Source: Flavobacterium aquicola
GTDB lineage: Bacteria > Bacteroidota > Bacteroidia > Flavobacteriales > Flavobacteriaceae
Length of the DNA: 64,000 bases
Reading direction: 5' to 3'
Assembly: GCF_003385115.1 (NCBI RefSeq)
Contig: NZ_QUNI01000007.1
Span: 62,001-126,000 of the forward strand
This document shows positions 35,256 through 44,258 of this stretch, piece after piece; within the stretch, counting starts at the first letter, position 1, and the number at the start of each line of letters is the position of its first letter. Below the pieces are notes generated by a model. The model had not been told where the DNA came from and searched no databases. It was given only the letters and a program-made list of their open reading frames with translations. The position numbers and the translations under genes were made by a program.

Positions 35256-35700
35256 TTTCTGAAACTTTTTTTAAAACCTTATTTCTTTCCAAAATGAAAT
35301 TGGTTAAATGTTTTTTCAAAAATAAAAAATCAAATGGTTTGCCAAAAATACCAAACGGAGTTTCATATTGCAGTTTATCTGTCATAATGGTAACTCCGTT
35401 TATTTCTTCAAAATAATGCCGATGTTTGAATGATTTGAAATTGCCTTCTTCCATTTCATCGACAAAATAATCGTAAAGATTCATTACGGGAATTCGGCTT
35501 TTATGGGTTAGGTAAAATCCAAAATGTTTTCCTCTCCAAGTCACCGTTTCGTTCAGATTAATCAAACCCGATGTAACGCCGGCAATCGCTTTTTCTTTGG
35601 AAGAACTTGCCGACAGCTGGTGAGTATCAATATTTCGGGAAGCATCAAAGACGATGTTTTTTGGTGCTTTTATTTTGGTTGTGAGGTGAATGGTTGTCAT
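35233..35700 (-). CDS. SRPBCC-fold ligand-binding protein
   Basis: 155 residues from the ATG at 35700 (another in-frame ATG is at 35712). The START/SRPBCC pattern is seen in MTTIHLTTKIKAPKNIVFDASRNIDTHQ, then NETVTWRGKHFGFYLTHKSRI and the C-terminal helix FLKKHLTNFILERNKVL. These proteins bind hydrophobic ligands in a helix-grip cavity. It is the last minus-strand gene after the regulator and two membrane proteins, but a hairpin separates it from them. Confidence 0.72.
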   Translation of the reverse strand: MTTIHLTTKIKAPKNIVFDASRNIDTHQLSASSSKEKAIAGVTSGLINLNETVTWRGKHFGFYLTHKSRIPVMNLYDYFVDEMEEGNFKSFKHRHYFEEINGVTIMTDKLQYETPFGIFGKPFDFLFLKKHLTNFILERNKVLKKVSETKSSKTP

Positions 35701-35718
35701 TTTTAATTTCATAATAGT

Positions 35719-35751
35719 AAACCTAACAGGTTTCAAAAACCTGTTAGGTTT
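35719..35751. repeat. AAACCTAACAGGTTT hairpin
   Basis: Arms 35719-35733 and 35737-35751 are a 15-bp perfect inverted repeat with a 3-base loop. I recall this type of hairpin as common between genes of Flavobacteriaceae; here it may act as a terminator or attenuator between the membrane-protein pair and the SRPBCC gene. Confidence 0.75.
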
Positions 35752-35760
35752 GTCGGTAAA

Positions 35761-36147
35761 TTAAGCTTTAAAAACCAATCTTTCTTCTTGCTGAGCTTCT
35801 TTTGCTTTTCTCTTTCCTCTGAAGAAGAAATATAAATTTAGGAATAACATCAATCCAAGATAGATAGAAAATCCACCAATTTTATAGCTCAGGGCTTCGA
35901 TAAGTGACTGATAACTGTTGTCATAAATGCTCAATTGCAGAATCATTAATGCAAAGCCCAGATTGAGAAGATAGAATCCAGTTTCGAAAAGTTTGTTTGT
36001 GGCTTGTGCAATATCTTCACGGCCTTTGAAAATGTCGAGCATAAATATTTTTCCGTTTTTGAAAAGTGTTTTTGAAACATAGAAAGTAAGGAATAGAGCG
36101 ATTGGTAAATAGACAGCGTAACCGATTAAGATTTTTGTAGTTTCCAT
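35761..36147 (-). CDS. Small membrane protein, paralog 1 of a tandem pair
   Basis: 128 residues with three membrane segments (about 8-25, 55-73, 92-110). It aligns with the next gene along IGYAVYLPIALFLTFYVSK, LFKNGKIFMLDI and GFYLLNLGFALMIL, so the two arose by duplication. No named family is recognised. The basic, charged tail (RGKRKAKEAQQEE) is unique to this copy. Confidence 0.6.
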   Translation of the reverse strand: METTKILIGYAVYLPIALFLTFYVSKTLFKNGKIFMLDIFKGREDIAQATNKLFETGFYLLNLGFALMILQLSIYDNSYQSLIEALSYKIGGFSIYLGLMLFLNLYFFFRGKRKAKEAQQEERLVFKA

Positions 36148-36165
36148 GATGTTTAATTTTAAAAG

Positions 36166-36513
36166 TTATTTAATTATTTTATGAATGTATTTGGTTAATA
36201 TTAAGATGTTTGTGTAATGCAATACCGAAATAATGAAAACGATGATTGCGGTTTTTGTGCCAATAGTTTCAATGAGTTGCGTCGATGAGGTTATTTTTTG
36301 CCACGAAATTAAAGTCATGGCGCAATAACCAATATTTAAAAGATAATATCCCAAAAGCAATACCTGATTGATTTTCTGACAGATGTCTGCGTGATTTGGA
36401 ATCAATTCTGCCACATAAATATTACCGTTTTTGTAGCAGATTTTTCCAACTTTTAAGATGATGAAAATCGTGGTGCTGAGGTAAATTAAATACCCGATGA
36501 TGTTGAAATTCAT
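36166..36513 (-). CDS. Small membrane protein, paralog 2 of a tandem pair
   Basis: 115 residues with three membrane segments. The pattern IGYLIYLSTTIFIILKVGKICYKNGNIYV and GYYLLNIGYCAMTL mirrors the neighbour 18 bases downstream. It starts just after an AAACTTTCA-N8-TGAAAGTTT palindrome that also occurs before the regulator gene, so it is probably controlled by that regulator. Confidence 0.6.
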   Translation of the reverse strand: MNFNIIGYLIYLSTTIFIILKVGKICYKNGNIYVAELIPNHADICQKINQVLLLGYYLLNIGYCAMTLISWQKITSSTQLIETIGTKTAIIVFIISVLHYTNILILTKYIHKIIK

Positions 36514-36534
36514 AATTTTTATTTTTAAATTTTT

Positions 36535-36560
36535 AAACTTTCAGAAAAAAATGAAAGTTT
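36535..36560. promoter_or_regulatory. Operator-like palindrome before the membrane-protein pair
   Basis: AAACTTTCA (36535-36543), 8 bases, TGAAAGTTT (36552-36560). The same arms and the same spacing occur at 37131-37156 over the promoter of the GbsR-type gene. Confidence 0.7.
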
Positions 36561-36578
36561 AAATTAAATTTTTTTTAG

Positions 36579-37082
36579 CTATTTCATAATTTTTAAAATC
36601 AATTTCCCTAACCAGTTTTCATTGAATTCGGTCATTTTGTCTAGAACATTATCTGCTTTTAAGACGAAATCATACAATTTAGAAGTCTGGTCGACAAAGT
36701 GTTTTTCTTCAGCGGAATCTTTGGCTTCAATAGTCGAAACTTCTTTTAGGATTTTAAGAGCAGGCTTGATTTCTCTTTTGCTTCTTTCTCTCGAAATTTT
36801 GGAAGCCAGTTCATCTAAATCCTTTTCTGCTGTAAAGAATTCTTTTCTTTCGCCAGCTTTATATTCTTTGTAAACAATTCCCCAATCCATTAAAGCTCGT
36901 AGGTTCATGCTTGCGTTTCCACGGGAAATTTGCAATTCTTCCATAATGTCTTCCATAGAAACAGCTTCGTTTGAGACCATCAATAAAGCATGAATCTGTG
37001 CCATGGTTTTATTAATTCCCCACTGAGATCCTAGTGCTCCCCATGTTTGTACGAATTTATTTTTTGCTTCTTTGAATTCCAT
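36579..37082 (-). CDS. GbsR/MarR-family transcriptional regulator
   Basis: 167 residues from the ATG at 37082. A TTG 30 bases earlier is in frame but belongs to the TACATTTG promoter box. The winged helix-turn-helix is seen in INKTMAQIHALLMVSNEAVSMEDIMEELQISRGNASMNLRALMDWGIV, typical of GbsR-type regulators, followed by a helical dimerisation part. It is probably autoregulated and also controls the two membrane proteins downstream, as the same palindrome lies before both. Confidence 0.85.
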   Translation of the reverse strand: MEFKEAKNKFVQTWGALGSQWGINKTMAQIHALLMVSNEAVSMEDIMEELQISRGNASMNLRALMDWGIVYKEYKAGERKEFFTAEKDLDELASKISRERSKREIKPALKILKEVSTIEAKDSAEEKHFVDQTSKLYDFVLKADNVLDKMTEFNENWLGKLILKIMK

Positions 37083-37109
37083 TTTTGGATTTATTTCCTT
37101 GTGTTGAGA

Positions 37110-37141
37110 CAAATGTAAGTAAAAGTTTTTAAACTTTCAAA
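37110..37141 (-). promoter_or_regulatory. Promoter of the GbsR-type gene
   Basis: On the minus strand TTTG (37141-37138), 20 bases, TACATTTG (37117-37110): an exact Bacteroidota promoter, 27 bases before the ATG. Confidence 0.65.
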
Positions 37142-37156
37142 AATAATTGAAAGTTT
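37131..37156. promoter_or_regulatory. Operator-like palindrome over the GbsR-type promoter
   Basis: AAACTTTCA (37131-37139), 8 bases, TGAAAGTTT (37148-37156). It covers the -33 element, as expected for a repressor of its own gene. Confidence 0.7.
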
Positions 37157-37169
37157 GTTTTGAATAAAA

Positions 37170-37195
37170 AAACCGAAGTATTTCTACCTCGGTTT
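37170..37195. terminator. Weak hairpin terminator after the M3 peptidase gene
   Basis: AAACCGAAGTA pairs with TACCTCGGTTT with one mismatch, followed by T residues on the minus strand, 33 bases past the stop. Confidence 0.55.
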
Positions 37196-37227
37196 AAATC
37201 TGAAATCAAAAATCGTTAATCAACAAT

Positions 37228-39255
37228 CTATAATAGACCAGCTCTCTTCAATAAAGCATCCGGTTTTGGTTCCTGTCCTCTGAAGCGTTTGTATAAAATC
37301 ATTGGATGTTCAGTTCCTCCTTTTGAAAGTACATTCTCTTTAAATTTTTCGGCCACTTCTTTGTTGAAAATACCATTTTCTTGAAAATATTCGAATGCAT
37401 CGGCATCGAGAACTTCCGCCCATTTGTAACTGTAGTAACCCGAAGAATAACCACCTTGAAAAATATGTGAAAAAGCAGTACTCATTGCGTTTTCCTTTAC
37501 ATCAGGATACAATTGAGTGGAAGCAAATTGTTCGGTTTCAAAAGTTTTGACATTGGTAATGTTTGTAGGATCTTGTCCGTGCCAGCCCATATCCAATAAT
37601 CCAAAACTCAATTGGCGCATTGTTGCCATTCCTTCTTGGAAACTTGCACTTTCTTTGATTTTCTCAACATATTCCTGAGGAATAACTTCTCCGGTTTCGT
37701 AATGGTGAGCAAACAAAGCCAAAGCTTCCGGTTCGTAACACCAGTTTTCCATAATCTGGCTTGGCAATTCCACAAAATCCCAATATACTGAAGTTCCCGA
37801 AAGATTTGGGTAAGTTGTATTTGCTAACATTCCGTGTAATCCGTGACCAAATTCGTGAAATAAGGTTGTCACTTCATTGAAAGTTAATAATGACGGTTTG
37901 GTTTCAGTCGGTTTTGTGAAGTTGCAGACATTCGAAATATGAGGTCTTTCGTTTATGCCGTTTTTTACATATTGTGATTTAAAAGAAGTCATCCAGGCAC
38001 CGTTTCGTTTTCCTTTTCTGGGAAAGAAATCGGCGTAGAAAACTGCAACTAATTCATTGTTTTTGTCTTTTACTTCATAAGTGATAACTTCTTCGTGGTA
38101 TTTGTCGATATCGAAAACCTCTGTAAAAGTCAATCCGAATAGTTTTCCTGCTATGGTGAAAGCGCCGTTGAGTACTTTTTCCAGTTGAAAATATGGTTTT
38201 AATTTCTCATCGTCCAAATTGAATAATTGCTGTTTCAATTTTTCTGAATAGTAAGCGCCATCCCATTTTTCAAGCTGTTCAATGCCGTCTATTTCTTTGG
38301 CAAAAGCTGATAATTGTTCGAATTCTTTTTGAGCTGCAGGTTTTGCTTTGTCTAATAAATCATTTGAAAAGGATAAAACTTTCTCTGGACTTTCGGCCAT
38401 ACGTTCTTCAAGAACAAAATGAGCGTGAGTTTTGTATCCTAAAAGATTGGCTCTTTCAAAACGCAGATTTGCAATTTTCAGAACGATTTCCTGATTGTCG
38501 AATTCGTTATTCTGAAAACATCTTGCACCAAAAGCAACAGCCATTTTTTTGCGCAGTTCACGATTGTCTGAATAAGTTACAAACGGAATGTAACTGGGAT
38601 GATCCAAAGTGAAAATCCAGCCTTCTTTTTCCTGCGCTTTCGCCAATGAACGAGCCGCTTCGATTGTGCCTTCGGGTAAACCGGCTAAATCCTTTTCATC
38701 TTTTAAATGCAGTTCGAAAGCATGGGTTTCTGCTAGTACATTTTCGCCAAACTGCAGACTCAATTTTGATAACTCTTTATCAATTTCCCTCAATTTGGTT
38801 TTCTTTTCTTCGGGTAAATTAGCTCCGTTTCTAGAAAAGCTTTTGTATTGTTTGTCGAGCAGCGTCGTTTGTTCTACATTTAAGTTTAGAGTGTTTCTTT
38901 GATCATAAACGCTTTTTACTTTGGCAAATAAATCTGCGTTTAGTGTAATATCATTTCCAAATTCAGAGAGTAAAGGAGAAACTTCTTGAGCAATTTTTTG
39001 CATTTCTTCGCTCGTTTCAGCCGAATTTAAATTGAAAAAGATGTTCGAAATTCGGTCTAAAGTATCTCCACTAAAGGCTAAAAGTTCAATTGTGTTTTCG
39101 AAAGTAGGATTTTCCGTATTGTTGACTATAGCGTCAATTTCGGCTTTAGCTAATTTAATTCCTTCTTGAAACGCAGGAAGGTAATTTTCGTTTTTTATCT
39201 TAGAAAATGGCGCAGTATCTAGCTTTGTATCGAATTTCTGGAGTAATATATTCAT
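37228..39255 (-). CDS. dcp: M3-family metallopeptidase (peptidyl-dipeptidase Dcp-like)
   Basis: 675 residues. The zinc motif HEFGHGLHG begins at H467, in TLFHEFGHGLHGMLANTTYPNLSGTSVYWDFVELPSQIMENW, which also contains the downstream Glu ligand. The ending MILYKRFRGQEPKPDALLKRAGL is typical of Dcp. It removes dipeptides from oligopeptides. No signal peptide, so probably cytoplasmic. Confidence 0.92.
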   Translation of the reverse strand: MNILLQKFDTKLDTAPFSKIKNENYLPAFQEGIKLAKAEIDAIVNNTENPTFENTIELLAFSGDTLDRISNIFFNLNSAETSEEMQKIAQEVSPLLSEFGNDITLNADLFAKVKSVYDQRNTLNLNVEQTTLLDKQYKSFSRNGANLPEEKKTKLREIDKELSKLSLQFGENVLAETHAFELHLKDEKDLAGLPEGTIEAARSLAKAQEKEGWIFTLDHPSYIPFVTYSDNRELRKKMAVAFGARCFQNNEFDNQEIVLKIANLRFERANLLGYKTHAHFVLEERMAESPEKVLSFSNDLLDKAKPAAQKEFEQLSAFAKEIDGIEQLEKWDGAYYSEKLKQQLFNLDDEKLKPYFQLEKVLNGAFTIAGKLFGLTFTEVFDIDKYHEEVITYEVKDKNNELVAVFYADFFPRKGKRNGAWMTSFKSQYVKNGINERPHISNVCNFTKPTETKPSLLTFNEVTTLFHEFGHGLHGMLANTTYPNLSGTSVYWDFVELPSQIMENWCYEPEALALFAHHYETGEVIPQEYVEKIKESASFQEGMATMRQLSFGLLDMGWHGQDPTNITNVKTFETEQFASTQLYPDVKENAMSTAFSHIFQGGYSSGYYSYKWAEVLDADAFEYFQENGIFNKEVAEKFKENVLSKGGTEHPMILYKRFRGQEPKPDALLKRAGLL

Positions 39256-39514
39256 AATTCAAGGTCGTTTTTGTTCCAAATAATTGGTATTTATTGCTTT
39301 ATCTTTATTTATTCTGAAAATAAAAACAAGGAAAAAAATGTTAAAATTTACAGTAAGTATGCGTTTAGTCGGTTTTATGTGTACTTTTGTCGAGTAATTA
39401 ATTCTTTAAAGGATTAATTCAGTCGAAAATTATAAGCTCTTTTTGTCCCCAAATCAAATAGAACTTTATATTTAAAAACTTCTAAATCTCCCCGAATTTA
39501 GAATTTAAAGTATC

Positions 39515-39543
39515 AAAAAAGCTCCTTTTTATGGAGCTTTTTT
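39515..39543. terminator. Hairpin terminator after purE
   Basis: AAAAAAGCTCC (39515-39525) pairs with GGAGCTTTTTT (39533-39543) and abuts the purE stop codon. Confidence 0.85.
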
Positions 39544-40029
39544 TTATTTATCTAAGTTTTTCGAAGATTTATACACAGCTTCTTTAAGTCCTTCTTTATA
39601 GCTTATAATTTTATCTAATATGTTGTTATCACTGCTTCCAATAATTTGAGCAGCAAGAATTCCAGCATTTTTAGCTCCGTTTAAGGCTACAGTTGCTACA
39701 GGAACACCGCCTGGCATTTGAAGAATTGATAATACAGAATCCCAGCCATCGATAGAATTGCTTGATTTTACCGGAACCCCAATTACTGGAAGCGGAGACA
39801 TCGACGCAACCATTCCCGGTAAATGTGCAGCTCCGCCAGCTCCGGCAACGATTACTGAAATACCGCGAATATGTGCATTTTTGCTAAAATCAAATAATTT
39901 TTCTGGTGTTCTGTGTGCCGAAACAATATCTACTTCGGTTTCGATTCCAAATTCTTTTAATATGTCTATGGCGTCCTGCATGACTGGCATGTCAGAGATA
40001 CTTCCCATTATGATGGCTACTTTGCTCAT
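39544..40029 (-). CDS. purE: 5-(carboxyamino)imidazole ribonucleotide mutase
   Basis: 161 residues. It moves the carboxylate of N5-CAIR to give CAIR in purine synthesis. Typical features are GSISDMPVMQDAIDIL, SAHRTPEKLFDF, AGAGGAAHLPGMVAS, LPVIGVPVKS and ILQMPGGVPVATVALN. It follows purK with a 95-base gap on the same strand, and the two enzymes work in sequence. Confidence 0.96.
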   Translation of the reverse strand: MSKVAIIMGSISDMPVMQDAIDILKEFGIETEVDIVSAHRTPEKLFDFSKNAHIRGISVIVAGAGGAAHLPGMVASMSPLPVIGVPVKSSNSIDGWDSVLSILQMPGGVPVATVALNGAKNAGILAAQIIGSSDNNILDKIISYKEGLKEAVYKSSKNLDK

Positions 40030-40124
40030 TGTTTTTATGTTGAATTTTGAATTATAATTTTTAAATTAAAAACAATTTAGGGCTTCATTTAAAAATTTAT
40101 AATTCAACATTTATAATTATTTTT

Positions 40125-41276
40125 TTAACTAATCACCTTAATCGTATTCTTTACATCCTCTGCAATTCTTCTTGCTTCGGCCATATCTTCATTTACTATA
40201 GTAACGTGTCCCATTTTTCTGAAAGGACGGGTTTGTTTTTTACCATAAATGTGTGGGGTAACACCATTCCATCCTAAAATAGTTTCGATGTTCTTGTAAG
40301 TTACATCTCCCGAAAATCCTTCGGCTCCAACCAAGTTCACCATTATACCAGCTACCTTACTTTCAGTATTTCCCAAAGGTAAATCCATAATTGCCCGCAA
40401 ATGATTTTCAAACTGGGAAGTATAACTGGCTTCTATGCTGTAATGACCAGAGTTGTGCGGGCGAGGAGCAACCTCGTTTACTAGAATTTCGTCGTTTTGG
40501 GTTTGGAACATTTCAACAGCCAAAAGACCTACGTGATTAAATTGCTGTGAAACGTTCAAGGCAATCAATCTAGCTTCGTCAGCTACTTTTTTATCTATTC
40601 GCGCTGGACAGATTACATATTCAACCTGATTGGCTTCTGGATGAAATTCCATCTCAACCACTGGATATGTTCTTATTTCTCCCTGTGGATTGCGGCACAC
40701 AATTACTGCTAATTCATTTTTGAAAGGCACCATCGTTTCTGCAATGCATTCTACGTTTGGTAAATTTTCTAAATCTGATGTTTGCCTGATGATTTTTACG
40801 CCGTTTCCATCGTACCCGAATTCGGTGCATTTCCATACAAAAGGAAGCTGAATATTTGCTTCTACTAAATCAACCACTAATTCTTTTAAAGTCGCATAAC
40901 GCTTAAAAGGAGCTGTTGGAATATTATTTTTGATATAAAAATCTTTCTGAATCCCTTTGTTTTGAATCAGTTTCAAAGTTTTTGGCGAAGGATATACTTT
41001 TTTTCCTTCGTTTTCCAATTTTTCTAATGCATCAAGATTGACTAATTCTATTTCAAAAGTCAAAACGTCTACTTGTTTCCCAAAGTTATAAACAGTTTCA
41101 AAATCCATCAAATCACCTTTGAAGAATTTATTACAGGCCATTCTGCTGGGAGCTTCATCGCTTGGATCTAAAACGTAGGTTTGTATGTCGAATTTTCGGG
41201 TGTCAAACAATAGCATTTTGCCTAATTGTCCTCCACCTAAAATTCCTAATTTAAAATCAGAAGAAAAATAATTCAT
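40125..41276 (-). CDS. purK: 5-(carboxyamino)imidazole ribonucleotide synthase
   Basis: 383 residues, ATP-grasp enzyme that carboxylates AIR with bicarbonate and ATP. Seen: the N-terminal GILGGGQLGKMLL, the ATP-grasp part (PFVWKCTEFGYDGNGVKII), and the catalytic segment ILVNEVAPRPHNSGHYSIEAS. It is the upstream partner of purE. Confidence 0.96.
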   Translation of the reverse strand: MNYFSSDFKLGILGGGQLGKMLLFDTRKFDIQTYVLDPSDEAPSRMACNKFFKGDLMDFETVYNFGKQVDVLTFEIELVNLDALEKLENEGKKVYPSPKTLKLIQNKGIQKDFYIKNNIPTAPFKRYATLKELVVDLVEANIQLPFVWKCTEFGYDGNGVKIIRQTSDLENLPNVECIAETMVPFKNELAVIVCRNPQGEIRTYPVVEMEFHPEANQVEYVICPARIDKKVADEARLIALNVSQQFNHVGLLAVEMFQTQNDEILVNEVAPRPHNSGHYSIEASYTSQFENHLRAIMDLPLGNTESKVAGIMVNLVGAEGFSGDVTYKNIETILGWNGVTPHIYGKKQTRPFRKMGHVTIVNEDMAEARRIAEDVKNTIKVIS

Positions 41277-41356
41277 TGTGATGGTATTTACTTTGTCTGC
41301 TCAGCACATTGCTTAGCATTTGCAAAGATACTTTTTCCTAATTGATTAAGAAAATG

Positions 41357-41908
41357 CTATTTTATTTTCTTCAGCACTTCTTTGGCAACAGCCTTATAAG
41401 CTGCTGAATGATCTGCATAATCTTTGTTCAAAATAATTTGCAGTTCCGGATGAATCCAGTCGTAATGATTTCCTAAAAGATATAATGTTCTTATCGAATA
41501 AGCTTTGGTCGCGACTTTTGTATCATTAATAAGCCAGTCAAAAGAGGCTTCTATGCAGTTTTGGAGATTTTCTTCAGAAAGGAATATATCGTTTTCATCT
41601 TTTGTATAATGTGATTTTACTAACAGCTGAATTACTTTTGCAATTGGTCTGAGTGAACTTTCTTCTTTTAAATGTTTAAGGTTTTCGAATAAAAAATCAA
41701 GATGCGGCTGCAACCAAATGAGTTTTTCGTACGACACAAATTCTAAAATCCAGCAGGCTTTATGATTATTTTTATCAGAAGGTGAAAAGCTAATACTGAC
41801 TAATTCATCAAAGTAATCTTTGTTTTCAATAATTTCACGAGCTGCCTTGAGGCGGTTTTCTCGGTAAGCATTTACATAGTCGAGTTTTGATTGTAGTTCG
41901 GAAGACAT
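41357..41908 (-). CDS. HEAT-like helical repeat protein
   Basis: 183 residues, all helical, with repeated units (HKACWILEFVSYEKLIWLQPHLDFLFENL, TKAYSIRTLYLLGNHYDWIHPELQIIL) like HEAT or ARM repeats. Homologs are, to my memory, often labelled adenylosuccinate lyase in databases, but no lyase signature (such as GSSxMPxKxN) is present, so that name should not be used. It lies between a TonB receptor and purK on the same strand. Confidence 0.65.
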   Translation of the reverse strand: MSSELQSKLDYVNAYRENRLKAAREIIENKDYFDELVSISFSPSDKNNHKACWILEFVSYEKLIWLQPHLDFLFENLKHLKEESSLRPIAKVIQLLVKSHYTKDENDIFLSEENLQNCIEASFDWLINDTKVATKAYSIRTLYLLGNHYDWIHPELQIILNKDYADHSAAYKAVAKEVLKKIK

Positions 41909-41931
41909 CTTTATTAAATTTAATAGTACTT

Positions 41932-44022
41932 CTAAAATAAGTAATTTAGGGAAACCATTCCATAAAAATTTACAGGAAGACCTGGGTAATAATATCTTGG
42001 TAAAGCATTTCCAGCAGCGACAGCATTTGGCAGAATTAATGAAGCATATTTTTCGTCAGTTACATTATTAATTCCGCTGGCCAAATGAGCGTTTAATTGA
42101 GGCAGTATCTGGAAATGGTATCCAGCTTTTAGATTAATAATATTGTAAGAATCTGTATGGACGGAGTTAGAATCATTTAAAGGAATTTTGTCAACAAACT
42201 GAAAGTCGCCGTTTAGATAAAATCCTAAACTTGTATTTAAAGTCATTCCGGCATTGACTTTGTTTGCAGGAACTCCAGTTAGTTTATTTCCTGAAAAATC
42301 ATTTCCGCTGTCAACGAATTCTTTAAATTCATAATTTCCGAAAGAACCAGAAATATAAGAATGTATATTAAAAATGTAATTTATTGACCAGTTATGGTTT
42401 ACATTGATTTCGATTCCCTGATGAAGTGTTTTGCCTGCATTTGCACCAACATATTGATCGTCTCCCACTCGTTTGGCTACCAGTAAATCTTTTATTTCCA
42501 TGCGATAAATACTCACTTCGGTATAAAGCTTTTTGTTGAAAAAGTAGAATTTACTTCCAACTTCAAAATTATAACCATTCTCCGGTTTTATATCTGGATT
42601 TATTGTGCCTGAACTCGTTAATGTTTCTTCGGTCGCGGGCATTGAGAATCCTCTGCTTGCCGAAAAATAAATAGTATGCAGCTTATTTGGTTTGAATAAA
42701 AAAGACAATTGCGGCGAAAAAATGCCTTCATAACTATAATTTTGATTTGAATCTAAATCATAATTCTCCAGCTCAAATTGCGTTTTATTGTAATTTATAC
42801 CAGCCTGAATTTCAAATTGTTGAGAAAGAAGTGTTCTAATCTGCGAAAAAATATTATAAAAATGTCTTTTCTGTCCAGTTTCTGTAAGCTGATTTCCCTG
42901 CAAACTTCCTTGACCATTATTTTCTTTATATAAATTTTCGAAAGTATTGCCTTTGTAATTGTCTGCGAAATATTCAATTCCGGTAATAAACTGGTTTTCG
43001 ATTTTCGCCATTTTAAAATTTCCGGAAAATTGAGTTCTTGCACCACTTGCAAAAGTATATTGGCGTAAAATGTCAAAAGGTCTGGGTTCATTACTGTCTT
43101 TGTAATTAATGAAAATGGAAGTCGAATTGTTCAGATTTTCATTAAGCTTAAAATCATAAGCCAATCCTGCCAAAGTTGATTTGTACTCTTTAAATCCTTT
43201 GGAAGCAACCCAAGTTGGTGCGCCAGCCTGCGGATTTGTATCAAACATTGTTTTATTGATCGAACTGGGTATGTATGCTTTTAAATAAGTATAATTTGAA
43301 AAATAAGTGAGCTTACTGTTTTTCTTCCTAAATAAATCGCCTGCCACGGTAATTCCTTCCCGATTATAAGCACTGTTTTCTCTCCATCCGTCTGTTTTGA
43401 GTTTATGATAACTCAGATTTAAACTCGCTTGTTTAGTATCCAAGCTGTAATTCAGGCTGTTTTTAAATAATCCATAAGAACCTGCGACAGTACTAAATCC
43501 AGCGTTTTGGCCATTTTTTTTCGAAAGCTGTGGCGAAATCAAAATCGCTCCGCCCAATCCTGCGCCGTAAATACTGGAAAGCGGTCCTTTTATAATTTCA
43601 ATCTGGCTGAGGTTTTCTAAATCTATATCGTCAATAACTGTTTCACTGTTTCCCGAAGTCAGCGGTATACTGCCATAAAAGGCTCTTATTTTATTAGTTC
43701 CATACGGCGTTCTAGCGCCAATGCCACGGATTGAAATTCGGGTTGTTGTAAAGTTTGACGATTGCATAAAAACACCTGGAATCGTATTGATGACAGTGCT
43801 AATATCGGTTGTGCTATTTTGAAGTAAATCTTTTTTGGATAAAATACCAATAGAGGCGGGTGTATTTTGTCGGTTGTTGTTAATATGGAGCGGGCTAATT
43901 AAAACCTCTTCAAGATTTTCAGCAGCAAGAGAATCAATAGTTTTTTCTTTTTTATTTTGAGCCTGAATGGTTGAAAAACAAAGCAATAGAAAATAGAGAG
44001 AGTAATAATTTTTTAGGATCAT
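41932..44022 (-). CDS. TonB-dependent outer-membrane receptor
   Basis: 696 residues: signal peptide (about 1-21, cleaved after TIQAQ), plug domain (about 45-150, with STVINTIPGVFMQSSNFTTTRISIRGIG, SQIEIIKGPLSSIYGAGLGGAIL), and a beta barrel ending with the aromatic Phe (VSLNYLF). Similar to siderophore or iron-complex receptors such as FecA-type; no cofactor riboswitch is seen upstream. It does not sit beside a SusD-like gene, so polysaccharide uptake is unlikely. Confidence 0.88.
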   Translation of the reverse strand: MILKNYYSLYFLLLCFSTIQAQNKKEKTIDSLAAENLEEVLISPLHINNNRQNTPASIGILSKKDLLQNSTTDISTVINTIPGVFMQSSNFTTTRISIRGIGARTPYGTNKIRAFYGSIPLTSGNSETVIDDIDLENLSQIEIIKGPLSSIYGAGLGGAILISPQLSKKNGQNAGFSTVAGSYGLFKNSLNYSLDTKQASLNLSYHKLKTDGWRENSAYNREGITVAGDLFRKKNSKLTYFSNYTYLKAYIPSSINKTMFDTNPQAGAPTWVASKGFKEYKSTLAGLAYDFKLNENLNNSTSIFINYKDSNEPRPFDILRQYTFASGARTQFSGNFKMAKIENQFITGIEYFADNYKGNTFENLYKENNGQGSLQGNQLTETGQKRHFYNIFSQIRTLLSQQFEIQAGINYNKTQFELENYDLDSNQNYSYEGIFSPQLSFLFKPNKLHTIYFSASRGFSMPATEETLTSSGTINPDIKPENGYNFEVGSKFYFFNKKLYTEVSIYRMEIKDLLVAKRVGDDQYVGANAGKTLHQGIEINVNHNWSINYIFNIHSYISGSFGNYEFKEFVDSGNDFSGNKLTGVPANKVNAGMTLNTSLGFYLNGDFQFVDKIPLNDSNSVHTDSYNIINLKAGYHFQILPQLNAHLASGINNVTDEKYASLILPNAVAAGNALPRYYYPGLPVNFYGMVSLNYLF

Positions 44023-44226
44023 AATTTTGGTTATTTAATTACGCGACATCTATTTTTACTCTGCTCTATGTGGCGGTAATAAAGATTAAGGGGTTTTAAA
44101 GTCTGACAATTTAATAATTAAAAAATATTTAAAAGAATTGATTTGTAAATAGTATGTGATATTTAAACAATTTGAAAAAAATATTGTCTAGGTATATTTT
44201 GATGTTCGCATTTGTTTGTAATTCTG

Positions 44227-44234
44227 TATCTTTG
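44227..44234 (+). promoter_or_regulatory. Candidate -7 promoter element for hpt
   Basis: TATCTTTG, 24 bases before the ATG at 44259. A possible -33 TTTG at 44198-44201 is at a long spacing (25). Confidence 0.45.
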
Positions 44235-44258
44235 CGCATTGTTTTAAACGCAAAAATA

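Noticed and set aside
44023..44171. Cobalamin or TPP riboswitch upstream of the TonB receptor
   Set aside because: The leader is short and shows neither conserved core.
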